Source: G963704535 sp963704535
Lineage (GTDB): Bacteria > Chloroflexota > Chloroflexia > Chloroflexales > Roseiflexaceae
DNA length: 64,000 bases
Direction of reading: 5' to 3'
Assembly (NCBI GenBank): GCA_963704535.1
Contig: OY969916.1
Location: forward strand, 8,060,001-8,124,000
The notes under the pieces: generated by a model
Database searches by the model: none
What the model was told of the DNA's origin: nothing
Seen by the model: the letters and a program-made list of their open reading frames with translations, nothing else
Translations under genes and position numbers: made by a program
Shown: one piece after another, positions 33,201-44,300 of the stretch
Position numbering within the stretch: position 1 is the stretch's first letter
Layout of the letters: each line of letters opens with the position of its first letter

Positions 33201-35343
33201 GCATCAGCCGCCCGCGCGCCGCCACCAGCTTGAGCGCATCCTCCAGCGAGAAGACGCCTGCCAGGCATGCCGCCACATACTCGCCGATGCTATGCCCGAT
33301 CATGGCCTGTGGCCGCACGCCCCAACTCATCCACAGCCGCGCCAGCCCATACTCGACCACGAACAACGCAGGCTGGGCATACTGGGTTTGATTGAGAGGA
33401 GATTGGAGATTGGAGATTGGAGATTGACCGTTCTCCCCCGTTCCTTTTCCCCCGCTCTCCCGTGGAGATTGGAGGTTGGAGATTGGAGATTGACCGTTCT
33501 GCTCTTCTCCAGGATCGTCGGTGAGGTGCCCACGGAGGGGCCGCCGTACAGGGTTGTGGTGGTCGGTTTTTTGTTCTTTGTTCTTTGTGCTTTGTTCTTT
33601 GGGGTAGAGCACCTCGCGCAGGTCAAGTCCCAGGTGCGGGCGGAGCAGCTCGGCGCAACGATCGACCGTTTCCCGAAACGCCGGCTCGGCCTGGTACAGC
33701 TCCAGCCCCATGTTGACGTACTGGGAGCCCTGTCCAGGGAAAAGAAAGACTACTGAGCGGTCCACCAGATCCTGATCGTGCGTGAAGATGCGCTCAGGAT
33801 CGCGTGTCTGTAACGCCCCCAGTGCGTCGTTGAGATCGCGGCATACCAGCATGCGCCGGTGCTCGAATGCTCTGCGGCCGATCTGGAGCGTGTAGGCGAT
33901 GTCGGCTAGGTTTGGGGAGTTACCTCGCAGATACGCCGCCAGGTTGTCGGTCATGGTTTCGAGCGCCGATGCGGTCTTCGCCGATAGCGTCAAGACCTGC
34001 CAGGGGCGCGCCGGCTCGGAGAAAGGGAGCGAGGGTGCCTCTTCGAGCACGACGTGCGCGTTCGTCCCGCCGATGCCGAACGAACTGACCCCGGCGCGGC
34101 GCGGGCCACGCTCCACGTGCCATTCGCGCAGCCGCGCAGCGACGTAGAACGGGCTATTGGCGAAATCAAAGCTGGGATTGGGCTGCTCGAAATGTAGGCT
34201 AGGCGGCAGCAGCTTGTGCTCAAGCGCCAGGACCGCCTTGATCAGGCCAGCCACTCCCGACGCGGCATCGAGGTGCCCGATGTTGGTCTTGACCGAGCCG
34301 ATCGCGCAGAAGCCTTTTTTATCGGTCTGGGCCGCGAAGACCTGGGTCAGCGCCGCCAGCTCGATCGGGTCGCCCAAGGGCGTGCCGGTGCCATGCCCCT
34401 CGATGTAGCCGATCGTCTCGGCATCGACTTGGGCCATCAGTTGCGCGGAACGAATCGCCTTTGCCTGCCCATCCACGCGCGGCGCTGTGTAGCCGGCCTT
34501 GTGTCCCCCGTCGTTATTGATCGCCGAGCCTTTGATGATCGCGTGGATCGTGTCGCCATCGGCCAGCGCATCCTCCAGCCGCTTGAGGACCACGATGCCC
34601 ACGCCATTGCCGCTCACTGTCCCGCGCGCGCCGGCGTCGTAGGCCCGGCAGTGCCCGTCGGGCGATAGAATCCCACCCTCCTGGTAGAAGTAGCCGGCTT
34701 TCTGCGGCACGGTTATGCGAACGCCGCCGGCCAGCGCAATGTGGCAATCTCCGCTCAACAGCCCCTGGCAGGCCAGGTGAACGGCGACCAGCGATGTGGA
34801 ACAAGCGGTCTGAACGGTGAGACTAGGCCCTTCCAGGTTCAACTTGTAGGAGACCCGCGTGGCCAGAAAATCTTTATCGTTGGCGATCTCGGCCTGGAAG
34901 CCGCCGACCGAGGCCAGCAGGGCGCCGTTGGTCAGCAGGTTATTCAGGACATAGGTGTTCTTGCCCACTCCGGCATAGACGCCGATCAAGCCTCCCGGCG
35001 CGTAGCCGGCGTGCTCCAGCGCCGTGACGGCACATTCGAGAAACAGGCGCTGCTGTGGATCGATAACTTCGGCTTCGCGCGGGTTGAAGCCAAAGAAGTG
35101 TGCATCAAAAAGCTCGATCCCGTCGAGCACCGCTGCTGCATTGACGTAGTTGGGTGCCTTGAGCAGGGCCGGGTCCACCCCAGCAGCCAGCCCCTCCTCT
35201 TCGGAGAAAAACGAGACCCCTTCGACCCCCGCACACAGGTTGCCCCAAAATTCCTCGATGTTGCTCGCGCCCGGAAAGCGGCCGGCCATACCGATGACCG
35301 CGATCTCCAGTCCACTCCACTCAGTTCCCGTCGAGTCGCCCAT
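27205..35343 (-). CDS. Hybrid PKS-NRPS: KS-AT-ACP-C-A(Pro-like)-PCP-E
   Basis: KS residues 1-430 with Cys in TACSTS (near 179) and the two His motifs EGHGTGT and KTNIGH. AT about 520-880 with GHSIGEY (near 682) and HAFHS (near 781), the malonyl-CoA pattern. Carrier GGHSLL (near 1007). C with HHIIFDGWS (near 1204). A (YTSGSTGEPKG near 1742) with pocket D-V-Q-F-I-A-Q-V-V, nearest to Pro codes such as DVQLIAHVVK. PCP GGDSIL (near 2186). E with HHLVIDGVSW (near 2369) and EGHGRE. No KR, DH or ER is present, so a beta-keto extension is expected. The AT contains repeat-derived low-complexity sequence after its GQGSQ motif, and a palindromic element is inserted just after A1. The start (AGGAGAAGGGA before ATG) overlaps the upstream gene by 23 bp. 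That gene's Arg/Gln-rich tail looks like the partner for this KS. Confidence 0.9.
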   Translation of the reverse strand: MGDSTGTEWSGLEIAVIGMAGRFPGASNIEEFWGNLCAGVEGVSFFSEEEGLAAGVDPALLKAPNYVNAAAVLDGIELFDAHFFGFNPREAEVIDPQQRLFLECAVTALEHAGYAPGGLIGVYAGVGKNTYVLNNLLTNGALLASVGGFQAEIANDKDFLATRVSYKLNLEGPSLTVQTACSTSLVAVHLACQGLLSGDCHIALAGGVRITVPQKAGYFYQEGGILSPDGHCRAYDAGARGTVSGNGVGIVVLKRLEDALADGDTIHAIIKGSAINNDGGHKAGYTAPRVDGQAKAIRSAQLMAQVDAETIGYIEGHGTGTPLGDPIELAALTQVFAAQTDKKGFCAIGSVKTNIGHLDAASGVAGLIKAVLALEHKLLPPSLHFEQPNPSFDFANSPFYVAARLREWHVERGPRRAGVSSFGIGGTNAHVVLEEAPSLPFSEPARPWQVLTLSAKTASALETMTDNLAAYLRGNSPNLADIAYTLQIGRRAFEHRRMLVCRDLNDALGALQTRDPERIFTHDQDLVDRSVVFLFPGQGSQYVNMGLELYQAEPAFRETVDRCAELLRPHLGLDLREVLYPKEQSTKNKEQKTDHHNPVRRPLRGHLTDDPGEEQNGQSPISNLQSPRESGGKGTGENGQSPISNLQSPLNQTQYAQPALFVVEYGLARLWMSWGVRPQAMIGHSIGEYVAACLAGVFSLEDALKLVAARGRLMQSLPAGAMLAISLSEDALRPLLNEHLSLAASNAPSLCVVSGALEAIEQLQDQLAQSGIEHRRLHTSHAFHSPMMEPILAPFTQQVRAIELQPPQIAYISNLTGTWITPAQATDPNYWARQLRQPVRFTEGLEQIAADPDRILLEVGPGRTLSMLARQHPDVAAERMVLSSLRHPHDRSSDVAFLQQTVGRLWLAGVAIDWPQLYSHERRRRVPLPSYPFERQRYWIGPLDVGARVALGVEHETAMPIAATHARPGLKNAYVAPSNDVEQTLADVWQRCLGIQQVGAHDNFFELGGHSLLATQIMAQVRNAFQIELPLHVLFERSTIAGMAMAIVQLNGKAVPATRPRSIPRRSPAGEPQLSFAQQRLWFLDQLEPGAVAYHIPIAVSITGRLDVSALEQSLNEIARRHEVLRTTFSTSSDGHPVLVVAAPAQRTFPIVELGTLSAPEQQRAVQRLIAESAQQPFDLAHGPLWRASLLRLGDQEHVVLLVFHHIIFDGWSEGVLIRELVALYNAFSAGGNAALPELPIQYIDYAAWQREWLQGDVLARQMGYWKQQLAGELPVLELPLDHPRPAAQSFRGKQQPLVFPRELVSDLHALSREIGVTPFMLLLAAFKVLLYRYTGQEDILVGTPVAGRGSPDTEDLIGFFVNTLVLRTKLTGTLSFRELLAGVRDTVLAAQEHQDVPFERLVDELQPERKLSHAPLFQAMFVFRVPMPPLDLPDLRLQRLDVDTGSAQCDLSLRISSEVEGVGDFIEYNTDLFDAPTIARMADHLRTLLEGIVANPDCRISALPLLTPADLQTLATWNATLVAQPEAGYVHQLFAAQAARTPDDVAVRFFSRLSEKGEFEGQAPSRIPFHHELGATNQPFRTISNSEAYEERRWTYQELNRRANQLAHHLRALGVGPDVCVGLCMERSPELILGVLGILKAGGAYVPLDPAYPHERLQYMLEKAEVAVLLTTEEQSTTDRKGVLHTPPANDERAYSTTPPANSGQPTVIDLIAEWETIARQPATNPDNGVTADNLAYLIYTSGSTGEPKGVAMRHGPLANLLAWQARNSALASGSITLQFAPVSFDVSFQEIGATLCTGGTLLVIAEETRQDMAALLRLLAKERVNRLFLPFIALQHLAEVATTQNIIPEGLREVITAGEQLQTTRPIIALFEKLGDCRLENQYGPSESHVVTAFRLDGPPRDWAALPPIGQPIANTQIHILDRSLHPVPIGVAGELYIGGDCLARGYQGRPDLTAERFVPNPFAQGRLEIRDWRLNGADATISNLQSPISNRLYRTGDRARYRPDGTIEFLGRVDQQVKVRGFRIELGEIETILGQHPAIQDVVAVVREDLSGHKRLVAYVVPGQEQRTTQRVPDKEQNGETPDAQFSILNSQFSIQELRDYLKTRLPEYMIPAAFVTLEALPLTPSGKIDRRALPEPDGNRLAPGAVFVAPRGYVEGQLARIWSEVLGIQRVGTRDNFFELGGDSILSIQIIARANRAGIHLTPKDLFQHQTIDELAAVAGIARAVRADQEPVVGPAPLTPIQHWFFEQQLPAPHHWNMALMLEAGRPIDPALLERAVGELLVHHDALRLRFVPDATGWQQAHGAVDGPTPFERVDLSGTPVAEQRAALEELAASFQVSLNLEQGPVLRVVWFDLGAAQPGRILIIAHHLVIDGVSWRILLEDLQAAYQQLAAGERVQLPPKTTSYRYWAERLLEHTPAGALDRERQYWLAQLQQGVPRLPRDHSAPQQANIWASNRQVSVSLDAQETLALLRTVPETYNTQINDVLLTALVQAFAPWTGSSTLLVSLEGHGREQLFEDVDVSRTVGWFTSIFPVLLHVGAYAEPGAALKTVKEQLRAIPNRGVGYGRLRYLCRDAEFAAAPQAEVSFNYLGQLDQVLVEESPFGPAAESVGPLTSPHGVRFAVLYIEGSVFQGQLHIRFNYSEALHHHSTIELLSQRYVEALRALIRHCQSPNVGGYTPSDFRRTPLSQKDLDRVIARMGKAATKAVE
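29047..29145. repeat. AATTGAG array plus GTTCTTT units, A8-A9 loop of Pro-like module
   Basis: Five AATTGAG units code FSILNSQFSI next to EQRTTQRV. Confidence 0.88.
29365..29441. repeat. GGAGATT heptamer hairpin, A6-A7 loop of Pro-like module
   Basis: Four GGAGATT units and four AATCTCC/AATCTCT units around a GTCGCATCTGCGCC spacer nearly identical to that at 19653-19726, pointing to copying between the two modules. Confidence 0.9.
30220..30335. repeat. GGGCGTATGCAATACGCCC palindrome and flanking units, A2-A3 loop of Pro-like module
   Basis: The palindrome lies at 30280-30298; a diverged GCTGGGGGCGTGGTGCTGTAG copy precedes it. Peptide KGVLHTPPA plus AYSTTPPA. Confidence 0.85.
30585..30695. 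repeat. Palindromic element inserted in coding sequence before A1 of Pro-like module
   Basis: GGTGGAAAGGGATTCTTGAG, a GGGGGCTTGCCCCTC core and AAACTCCCCCTTTTC match the intergenic 63-bp units at 58392-58643. Here it codes in frame (SEKGEFEGQAPSRIPFHHE). Confidence 0.85.
33397..33605. repeat. Compound heptamer array inside the AT domain
   Basis: Two GGAGATT arrays (coding NGQSPISNLQSP twice) and GTTCTTT units (coding EQSTKNKEQK) lie between the GQGSQ region and the GHSIGEY elbow of the AT domain. Confidence 0.88.
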
Positions 35344-38300
35344 TCCCTTCTCCTATTGTGCGTCGGCGTTGTCGTTGTTGCTTGAGCCGGTCGCGCCCTG
35401 CCTGCAACTCCTGCTCGCGCTGATCGTGTTGCTGCGGCGCCGCTCCGCTCTGCCCTTCTCCAAGATAACGAGCGAGTTCGCTCACCGTCGGATATTTCAA
35501 GAGATCCAGTACCGAAAGGTCGCGCTTCAAGATACCCTGGAGCCGGTGCGCGACCTGGATCATGAGTAGCGAATGACCGCCAAGGTCGAAGAAGTTGTCC
35601 TCTATGCCGACCTTCTCGACGCCCAGCAGCTCTTGCCAGACGGATGTGATCGTTCGCTCCATACCGGACTGCGGCGCGCGATAGGCGGCCCTCGGCGCCG
35701 TATGCACGGTGGGAGCGGGCAGCGCCCTACGGTCGATCTTGCCATTGGATGTGAGTGGCATCGCCGCCAGCGGGACGAAAGCGGAGGGGACCATGTAGGC
35801 CGGAAGCCGCTCCTTCAAGAACGCTTGCAGCTCCACAAAGAATTGAGAATTGAGAATTGAGAATTGAGAATCAAACTCCTCGCCCCTTTGTTCTGTGTTC
35901 TTTGTTCTTTGTTCTTGGGCGGGGACGATGTAGGCGACCAAGCGTTTATCTCCTGGCCGGTCCTCCCGTGCGAGCACCACGGCTTCGCGCACGGCCTCGT
36001 GCTGGCCCAGCGCCGCCTCGATCTCCTCAAGCTCGATGCGGAAGCCATGGATCTTCACCTGATGATCGATCCGGCCCAGATATTCGATAGCGCCGGTGGG
36101 CAGGTAGCGGGCCAGGTCGCCGGTCCTATAGAGTCTGTTGTCCGTTGTCCGTTGTCCGTTGCTTGCCCTGAGCGAAGTCGAAGGGTCCGTTGTCCGTTGC
36201 AACTGACCACTGACAACGGACAACGGACTCGGAACGAACCGCTCGGCGGTCAGATCAGGGCGATTCAGGTAGCCGCGCGCCAGCCCGACACCCGCGATAT
36301 ACAATTCTCCAGGTACGCCGATCGGCACGGGATTCAAGGATTGGTCGAGCAGATGGATCCGGATGTTGGCGATCGGCTGGCCGATCGGCACGATCTGCCC
36401 AACGTCGGCGTCTGGCGTGCAAGCCCAGGCGGTCACGTCGACCGCCGCTTCGGTCGGCCCATACAGGTTGTGCAGTTCGGCCCGCAGCCGGTAGAAGAAT
36501 CGCCGCTCCAGCTCAAAGGGCAGCGCCTCGCCGCTACAGATCACCCGCCGCAAACTCGCGCATTGCTCCAGGTCCGGTTCTTCTAGGAAGAGTTGGAGCA
36601 TGGAGGGAACAAAGTGCAGGGTCGTGATCTGCTGTTCGGCGATCAGCCGCACCAGGTAGGCGCTGTCTTTGTGCCCCTCCGGTTTGGCAAGCACCAGGCG
36701 GGCGCCCGTCAATAGTGGCCAGAAGAACTCCCAGACCGACACATCGAAGCTGAAGGGGGTCTTTTGCAGCACCCGATCCGCATCCGTCAATTGGTAGGTC
36801 TCTTGCATCCAGATCAAGCGATTGCAGATCGCGCGGTGGGTGTTCATGGCTCCTTTGGGCTGGCCGGTGGAGCCAGAGGTATAGATGATGTAGGCCAGGT
36901 TCTCGGGCGCCACGCCGCTGTCGGGGTTCGTCGCCGGCTCCTGGGCGATGGTGGGCCAGTCGGTATCCAGGGCGATCACTGCCCGCTGTTCGAGGTTCGG
37001 CGGGGGCGTATGCAATACGCCCTTACGTTCGGTGGTTCTCGCTTGATCCTGCGGGTGGTCGTGCTCGATCTTTTGTTCTTTGTTCCCTTCGACTTCGCTC
37101 AGGACGAGCTTTGTTCTTTGTTCTTGGGTGGTGAGCACCACGGTAGCCCCAGCATCGGCCAGCATATACTGGAGCCGCTCGGCCGGGTAGGAGGGGTCCA
37201 GCGGCACGTAGGCGCCGCCGGCCTTGAGAACCCCCAGCAGTGCCACCACCAGTTCAGGCGAGCGCTCGGCGCAGACTGCCACGGGAACTTCTGGCCCCAC
37301 TCCCAATCGAATCAAGTGGTGCGCGAGCTGGTTGGCGCGCTGGTTTAGCTCGCGGTAGGTGAGCCGCGCCGCTTCAAAGCTCACCGCGACGGCTTCAGGT
37401 GTTCGCTCGACTTGCGCTTCGATCAGGGTATGCAGGCACTGATCGAACGGGTAAGCGCGTGCCGTCGCGTTCCATGCGGCAAGTTGCTCCTGCTCGCCCG
37501 TCGTCAGCAGCACGAGATCATTGATACGGCGCTCCGGGTCGCCGGCAACCTGCTCCAGCAGCATCTGGAGGTGCCGCACCATGCGCTCGATCGTCGTGCG
37601 CTCGAAGAGGTCGGTACTATACTCCAGGCTGCCACGCAAGCCATCGGGCGTCTCGAACAGCTCCAGCATGAGATCGAACTTGGCCGTTAGGCGCTCTCCG
37701 TCGAGTTGTTCCATCCTCAGATCCGGCACATCGATGCTCGGCAGCGGAGTATTCTGCAAGACGAACATGACTTGCACAATCGGGCTGTGGCTGAGTTCGC
37801 GCGCGGGTTTGAGATCCTCCACCAGTTGCTCGAACGGCAGCTCCTGGTGGGCATAGGCCCCCAGCGCCACCACCCGCACCCGCCCGATCAGCGCGCCAAA
37901 CGATGGATTGCCCCCCAGGTCCACCCGCAGCGCCAGCGTGTTCATCAGACACCCGACCACCCGCTCCAGCTCCACGCGCGTCCGCCCCGCCACCGCTGTC
38001 CCGACCACCAGATCGGCCTGGCCGCTCCAGCGCGCCAGCAGCACGTCCAGCGCCGCCAGCAGCACCATAAACAGCGTCCCACCATACTGCGTTCCGACCG
38101 CCCGCAGCCCCACGCTGAGAGCCGCATCCAGCGCGATCGGCACGCGCGCGCCGCGATAGGACGGCAGCGCCGGGCGCGGGTGGTCGGTGGGCAGTGCCAG
38201 GTAGGGTGGCGCCCCGGCCAGCGCCGCGCGCCAATACTCCAGTTGTGCCGCGCGCAGCGCCCCATCCATCCACTGCCGCTGCCACATGGCATACTCCGGG

Positions 38301-41300
38301 TACTGCACGGGCAAGGGTGGCAGGTCGGCAGGCGCGCCCTGCACGGCCGCGCTGTAGAGCGCAGCCAGATCCTGTAGCAGCACCTGGAGCGACCAGCCGT
38401 CGGCGATCGTATGATGCAGCAGCAGGAGCAGCACGTGGGTCTGCGCCTCCGCACGCAGCAGCCGCACGCGCACCAGCGGGCCAGTCGCCAGATCAAACGG
38501 CTCGGCCAGCAACTGCCGCACCCGTGCGGCCAGGGCCGCCTCGCTCACGTCGGGCAGCTCCTCCAGCTCCAGTGGCAGGGCGAACGGCGGGGCGATCTGC
38601 TGGATGGGCCGGCCTTCGAGGCGCGGGAAGGTGGTGCGCAGGGCGTCGTGACGGGCTACCAGGGCGTTGAAGCTCTGCTGCAAGGCCACTAGGTCGAGCG
38701 CGCCGCGCAGGCGCAGCAGGGCCGGGATGGTGTAGGCGGGCGAGGCCGGCGCGAGCTGGGCCAGGAACCACAGGCGCTGCTGGGCGAAGGAGAGCGGCAG
38801 CGGCGCGCTGCGGTCGATGGGCTGCGGCAGCAGGGCCTCGGCCGCGGCCAGGGGTGTGGTCGTGAGCACGGCGGCCAGTGCAGCGATGGTGGGCGCCTCG
38901 AAGAAGGTGCGTAGCGGCAGGTCAATCGCCAGGCGCTGGCGCAGCAGGGCGACCAACTGGGTGGCCAGGAGCGAGTGGCCGCCGCTGGCGAAAAAGTTGT
39001 CGTGGACGCCCAGAGTAGCTGGGTCGCGGCCCAGCACGGTGGCGAAGCAGTCGCGCAGCAGGTCTTCGAGCGGCGTGCGTGGGGCGGCGCTGGGCTGGGC
39101 GTCCGTGACGGGGGCCGGCAGCGCCCGCCGATCCACCTTCCCATTTGGCGTCAGCGGCAGCGCCTCTAAGAGCACCAGATCTGCCGGGATCATGTAGTCG
39201 GGCAGCCGGGTCTTGAGGTAGAGCCGCAGCTCCTGAATTGAGAATTGAGAATTGAGAATTGAGAATTGAGAATCTGGCGTCTCAATCTTTTGTTCTTTGT
39301 TCTTTGTTCTTTGTTCTTGGTCAGCGACGACGTACGCCACCAGCCGTTTCTCACCGGGAACGTCCTCGTGGGCGACCACCACACACGCGCGCACCGCTGG
39401 ATGCCGTGCCAGTACCGCCTCGACCTCGCCCGGCTCGATGCGCACTCCGCGGATCTTGACCTGGTGATCGAGGCGCCCAAGGATCTCCAGCGTGCCATCG
39501 GGAAGATAACGGCCCCGATCCCCGGTGTAATAGAGCAGATCGTGCTGGTCGTCTTGGAAGGGATTCTTGATAAATCGCTCCGCCTGCTCTTGTGGCGCAT
39601 TGATGTAGCCAAGGCTGCGGAACGGCGTCCGTATCGCGATCTGGCCCTGTTCGCCGATTCCGCACAGCCGGCGATCGTCGTTCAGGACCAGCGCCTGGGT
39701 TTCCGGCAGCGGTCGGCCCACCGGCTGTATGCCGGGGCGCACGACAACGGGCACGATATAGCAGCATTTCGCCAGTGTGGTCTCGGTGGGACCGTAGAGA
39801 TTGGCGATACCGCCTAGCCCAGGAAATGTTTCGCGCAGCCGCAGCACCAGCGCCTCTACGAGCGGCTCGCCTGCAAACAGAACCCACCGCAAATCGCGCA
39901 GCGTGATGTCGGGAGCGTACCCGGCGAACCATGTCTGTGCCAGCGACGGAGTCGTATGGAGTAACAATATCTGCTCAAGCTCCAACCAGCGCAGCAGCCG
40001 ATCCGGCGCAAGATCGTCGAGCGTGGATGGCAGACACAAGGTTGCTCCGCTTGTCAGCGGCAGAAAGATATCTCTCAGAACAACATCGAAGGAGAGACCC
40101 GTCAGTTGGGCACAGCGGTCCTGCGGCCCGACCGAGAAGGCTTCGCGCTCCCAGGTGAGAAAGTGACCCAGCCCCTTATGGCACCCCAACACTCCTTTGG
40201 GGACGCCGGTCGTGCCGGAGGTGAAAAAAATATACGCGGGATCATCGGGCGCCGGGTCGGGCAAGCTCGCTGTTGCACGATCGGCGGCATGTTCCGAGCC
40301 AATGATCTGGCCCGTACTCGGGTTCACGTGAAGGATGATCGGCGCCGGGCGCTCGATCGACCATTCCCCGCCGGCCATGCCAGCGCCGACATCCAGGAGC
40401 GCCTTAGCCCCCGCTTCCGCCAGGATCAGCCGTTGGCGCTCGCTGGGCAAATTCTCGTCAATCGTCAGCAGCACGCTTCCCCGCAGGAACACCGCCAGCA
40501 TGCCGGCGATCAGCCCAAAGCTGCGTGGCCCGCGCACGGCAACCACATCGCCACGCGCAATTCCCTTGCCGCAAAGATCATGGGCCAGCTCATGCGCCCG
40601 ACAAGCCAGCTCGCTGTAGGTCCAGACCTGCTGATTCTGCCGGATGGCTGGATGCCCTGGGAGCTGTTCCGCCCGCAGCTTGAACAGCGATGTGACCGAT
40701 GGATAGGCCGGCGCGGGCAAGACGATCCCCGGGTCGGGCAGCACTCGGCGCGCGTCGGGCGTCACCAGCGAATAGGAGCGGATCGCCGCATCGGGAGCCG
40801 CGCTGATCTGCACAAGCAACTGCTGGAGTTGCCCCAAGATGCCGCTGATCCGCTCGTCCGAGAACAGCGCGGTCTGGTAGACCAGCCGTAAGCTCACGCC
40901 CTCCGCCTGATCGTCGATATACAGGGTCAGCGCGAATTTAGCCTCCTGCTCGGTTGGCGGCAGCAAATTTACGGCCAAATCGGGGAGTTCGGCGGCCAAC
41001 TGCGAGGTATCGTTGAGGTTCACCAGGATGTCGAAGAGCGGGCTGCGGCCCAGGTCACGCTCGGGCTGGAGTTCTTCGACCAGTTTTTCAAAGGGCAGTT
41101 CCTGGTGCTCGTAGGCGCCCAGCGTGACCTCGCGCACCCGCCTCAGGAGCTGGCGAAAGGTTGGGTTGCCGCCCAGGTTGGTGCGCAGCACCAGCGTGTT
41201 CAGGAAGCAGCCGATCAGGCCCTCGACCTCGGCCTGGGTCCGGCCGGCGATCGGTGCCCCGACGATGATGTCCTCCTGCCCAGAGTAGCGACACAATAGC

Positions 41301-44300
41301 ACTTGAAACGCCGCTAACAATGTCATAAACAGGGTGGCTTCCGTGCGGTGGCTCAGTTCCCTGAGCGCATCGGACAACTCCTGCGGGAGTCGCAGGCTCT
41401 GCTGCCCGCCATGGAAGTCGCGTGTCGAGCGGCGTGGGCGATCAAGCGGGAGCGCAAACGGCGGCGGAAGATCGGCGAGTTGCCGTTTCCAATACGCCAC
41501 CTGTGACTCAAACGCAGCTCCTTGCAGCCGCTCACGTTGCCAGACGGCGTAATCGGCATACTGAATCGGGAGAGCGGATAGGGGAGCGGAAGGCGCGTTG
41601 CTATATGCGCTGTAGAGCGCGGTCGCCTCGCGAACGAAGATTCCCAGCGACCAGCCGTCCGAGATAATATGGTGCATCGTCAGGAGCAGGATATGCTCCT
41701 GTTCGCCGACCCTGATCAGGCTGGTTCGCAGCAGCGCATCGTGGGCCAGGTCGAAAGATCGTCGTGACTCTTCGGCGATCAGCCGCCCGATTTCGGCATC
41801 GCGCTCCACGACCGGCCACTCGCGCAGATCGATGACAGTCAGCCGGTGGGATGCGGAGGGAGCGATCACCTGGAATGGTTGGCCCGCTACAGCGCCGATG
41901 TTTGTTCGCAGTATCTCGTGGCGCCGCACCAGTTCATTGAAGCTCTGCGCCAGGACGGGCAGGTCCAGCGGGCCGCTAAATCGCACGGCGGCGTGGATAT
42001 TGTAGATGGCGCGGTCGGGCTCAAGCTGATCGAGGAACCACAGGCGCTGTTGGGCAAACGAGAGCGGCAGCTTGCCCTGTCGCTCTACGGGGACGATCGG
42101 CGAGAAAGCGTTATCTGTGGAAGCAGGCGTTTCACGGAACGCCTCAATATGCTCGGCCAGCGCGGCAACCGTGGGCGTCTCGAACAAACGCCGCAGCGGC
42201 AGCTCGACCTGGAACTGCTGTTGCAGTCGCGTTTTGAGCTGCATCGCCAGCAGGGAGTGACCGCCCAGTTCAAAAAAGTTATCGTGGACGCCGACGGCCG
42301 CAACCCCCAGCAGCCCCGACCAGATCTGCGCCAGTTGTTCTTCGGTGGGTGTGCGCGGTGCCACGAAGGACGCATCGGCAGTCGCTTGCGACTGCGTAGG
42401 CGCCGGCAGCGCCCGCACATTGATCTTGCCGTTGGGCGTGAGCGGCATCGCATCCAGCAGCACAAAGGCGGAAGGAAGCATATAGACCGGCAGGCGCTGC
42501 TTTAAGAACGCGCGCAACTCTCCTGAGAATTGAGAATTGAGAATTGAGAATTGAGAATCTTCCTTCTCGCTGGTTTGTTCTTTGTTCCCTTCGACTTCGC
42601 TCAGGACGAGCTTTGTTCTTTGTTCTTGGCCGGAGACGATGTAGGCCACCAGCCGCTTCTCCCCCAGCACATCCTCACGGGCGAGCACCACTGCCTCCTG
42701 CACGGCTTCGTGCTGCGTCAGGGTCGCCTCGATCTCACCTAACTCGATGCGGAAGCCGCGCAATTTCACCTGGTGATCGAGCCGGCCCAGGCACTCGATC
42801 TCGCCATTCGGGAGGCAGCGGGCCAGGTCGCCGGTCCTATACAGACGGTTGTCAGTTGTCAGTTGTCCGTTGTCCGTTGTCCGTTGCAACTGACCACTGA
42901 CAACTGACCACGGACAAGGGACGAAGCGATCAGCGGTCAGGTCAGGCCGGCCCAGGTAGCCGCGCGCCAGGCCGTCGCCGCCGATGTACAGCTCACCCGC
43001 TACGCCGAACGGCACCGGCTGAAGCTGTGCATCCAGCACGTAGAGCTGCGTATTGGCGATCGGGCGCCCGATCAAGATCGGTCCCTCGCCGACCGGCCAG
43101 ATCGCCGACCAGATCGTCGTTTCGGTCGGACCATACATATTCCACAGGGCCGCGCAACGATCCCGGAGGGTGGCGGCCAGCTGGGGCGGCAGCGCTTCGC
43201 CGCCGCAGAGGCAGGTCAAGTGCGGGTTGCCAGCCCAGCCGGCCTCCAGCAGCATCCACCAGGTCATGGGAGTCGCCTGGAGTATTGTCACCTGGTGTTC
43301 GGTGAGCGCTTGAACGAGCCGCGCGGGATCGGTGACATCAGCGTGGGGCAGGAGCACCACGCGGGCTCCGACGATCAGCGGGAGGAACAGCTCCAAACCG
43401 GCGATATCAAACGCGATGGTGGTAATGGCAAGCAGCGTGTCTTGGGCCGTCAGCCCTGGTCGTTCGCGCATCGTGTGCAGGAAGTTTGCCAGGCTGCGGT
43501 GCGTAATCGCCACTCCTTTGGGCATCCCGGTTGAGCCGGAGGTATAGATCACGTAGGCCAGGTTATCGGGCAGTACGCCGCTGGTCGGCTCGGTATCCGG
43601 CTCCTGGTCGATCTGCTCCCACTCGGCGACCAGATCGACCACGGTTGGTTGTCCAGGGTCCGCTGGGGGCGTGGTGCTGTAGGCTCTTTCGTGGTCCGCT
43701 GGGGGCGTATGCAATACGCCCTTACGATCGGTGGTTCTGTCGGTTTTTTGTTCTTTGTTCTTTGTTCTTTGTTCTTGGGAGGTCAGCAGCACCCGCACCC
43801 CAGCATTCCCCAGCATATGCTGGAGGCGTTCCAAAGGGTAGGTGGGGTCGAGCGGCACGTAGGCCCCGCCGGCCTTGAGAATCCCCAGCAAGCCGACGAT
43901 CAGTTCGAGTGAGTGATCGACCGAGATGCCCACACGTACCTCGGGGCCAACGCCGCATCGTTGCAGGTAATGCGCCAGTTGGTTCGCGCGCTGGTCGATC
44001 TCACGGTAGGTGAGCGTTGTGCCCTCACAGGTGGCTGCGGGCGCATTCGGCGTTCGTGTGGCCTGGGCCGCGAACAACTGGTGAATGGCTCGATCCGCAG
44101 GGTAGTCGCGCTGATTCGCGTGTTGGCCGGTCAGGAGTTGCGTGCGCTCGGTCGGCGTGAGAATCGGCAGAACGGATACCCGGCAGTCTGGATCGTTGGC
44201 GATGCCCTCCAGAAGCGTTTGGAAATTGCCAGCCATCCGCTGGATCGTCGCCGCATCGAACAGGCCGGTGTTGTACTCGATCCAGCCCTGGAGTCCGGCT

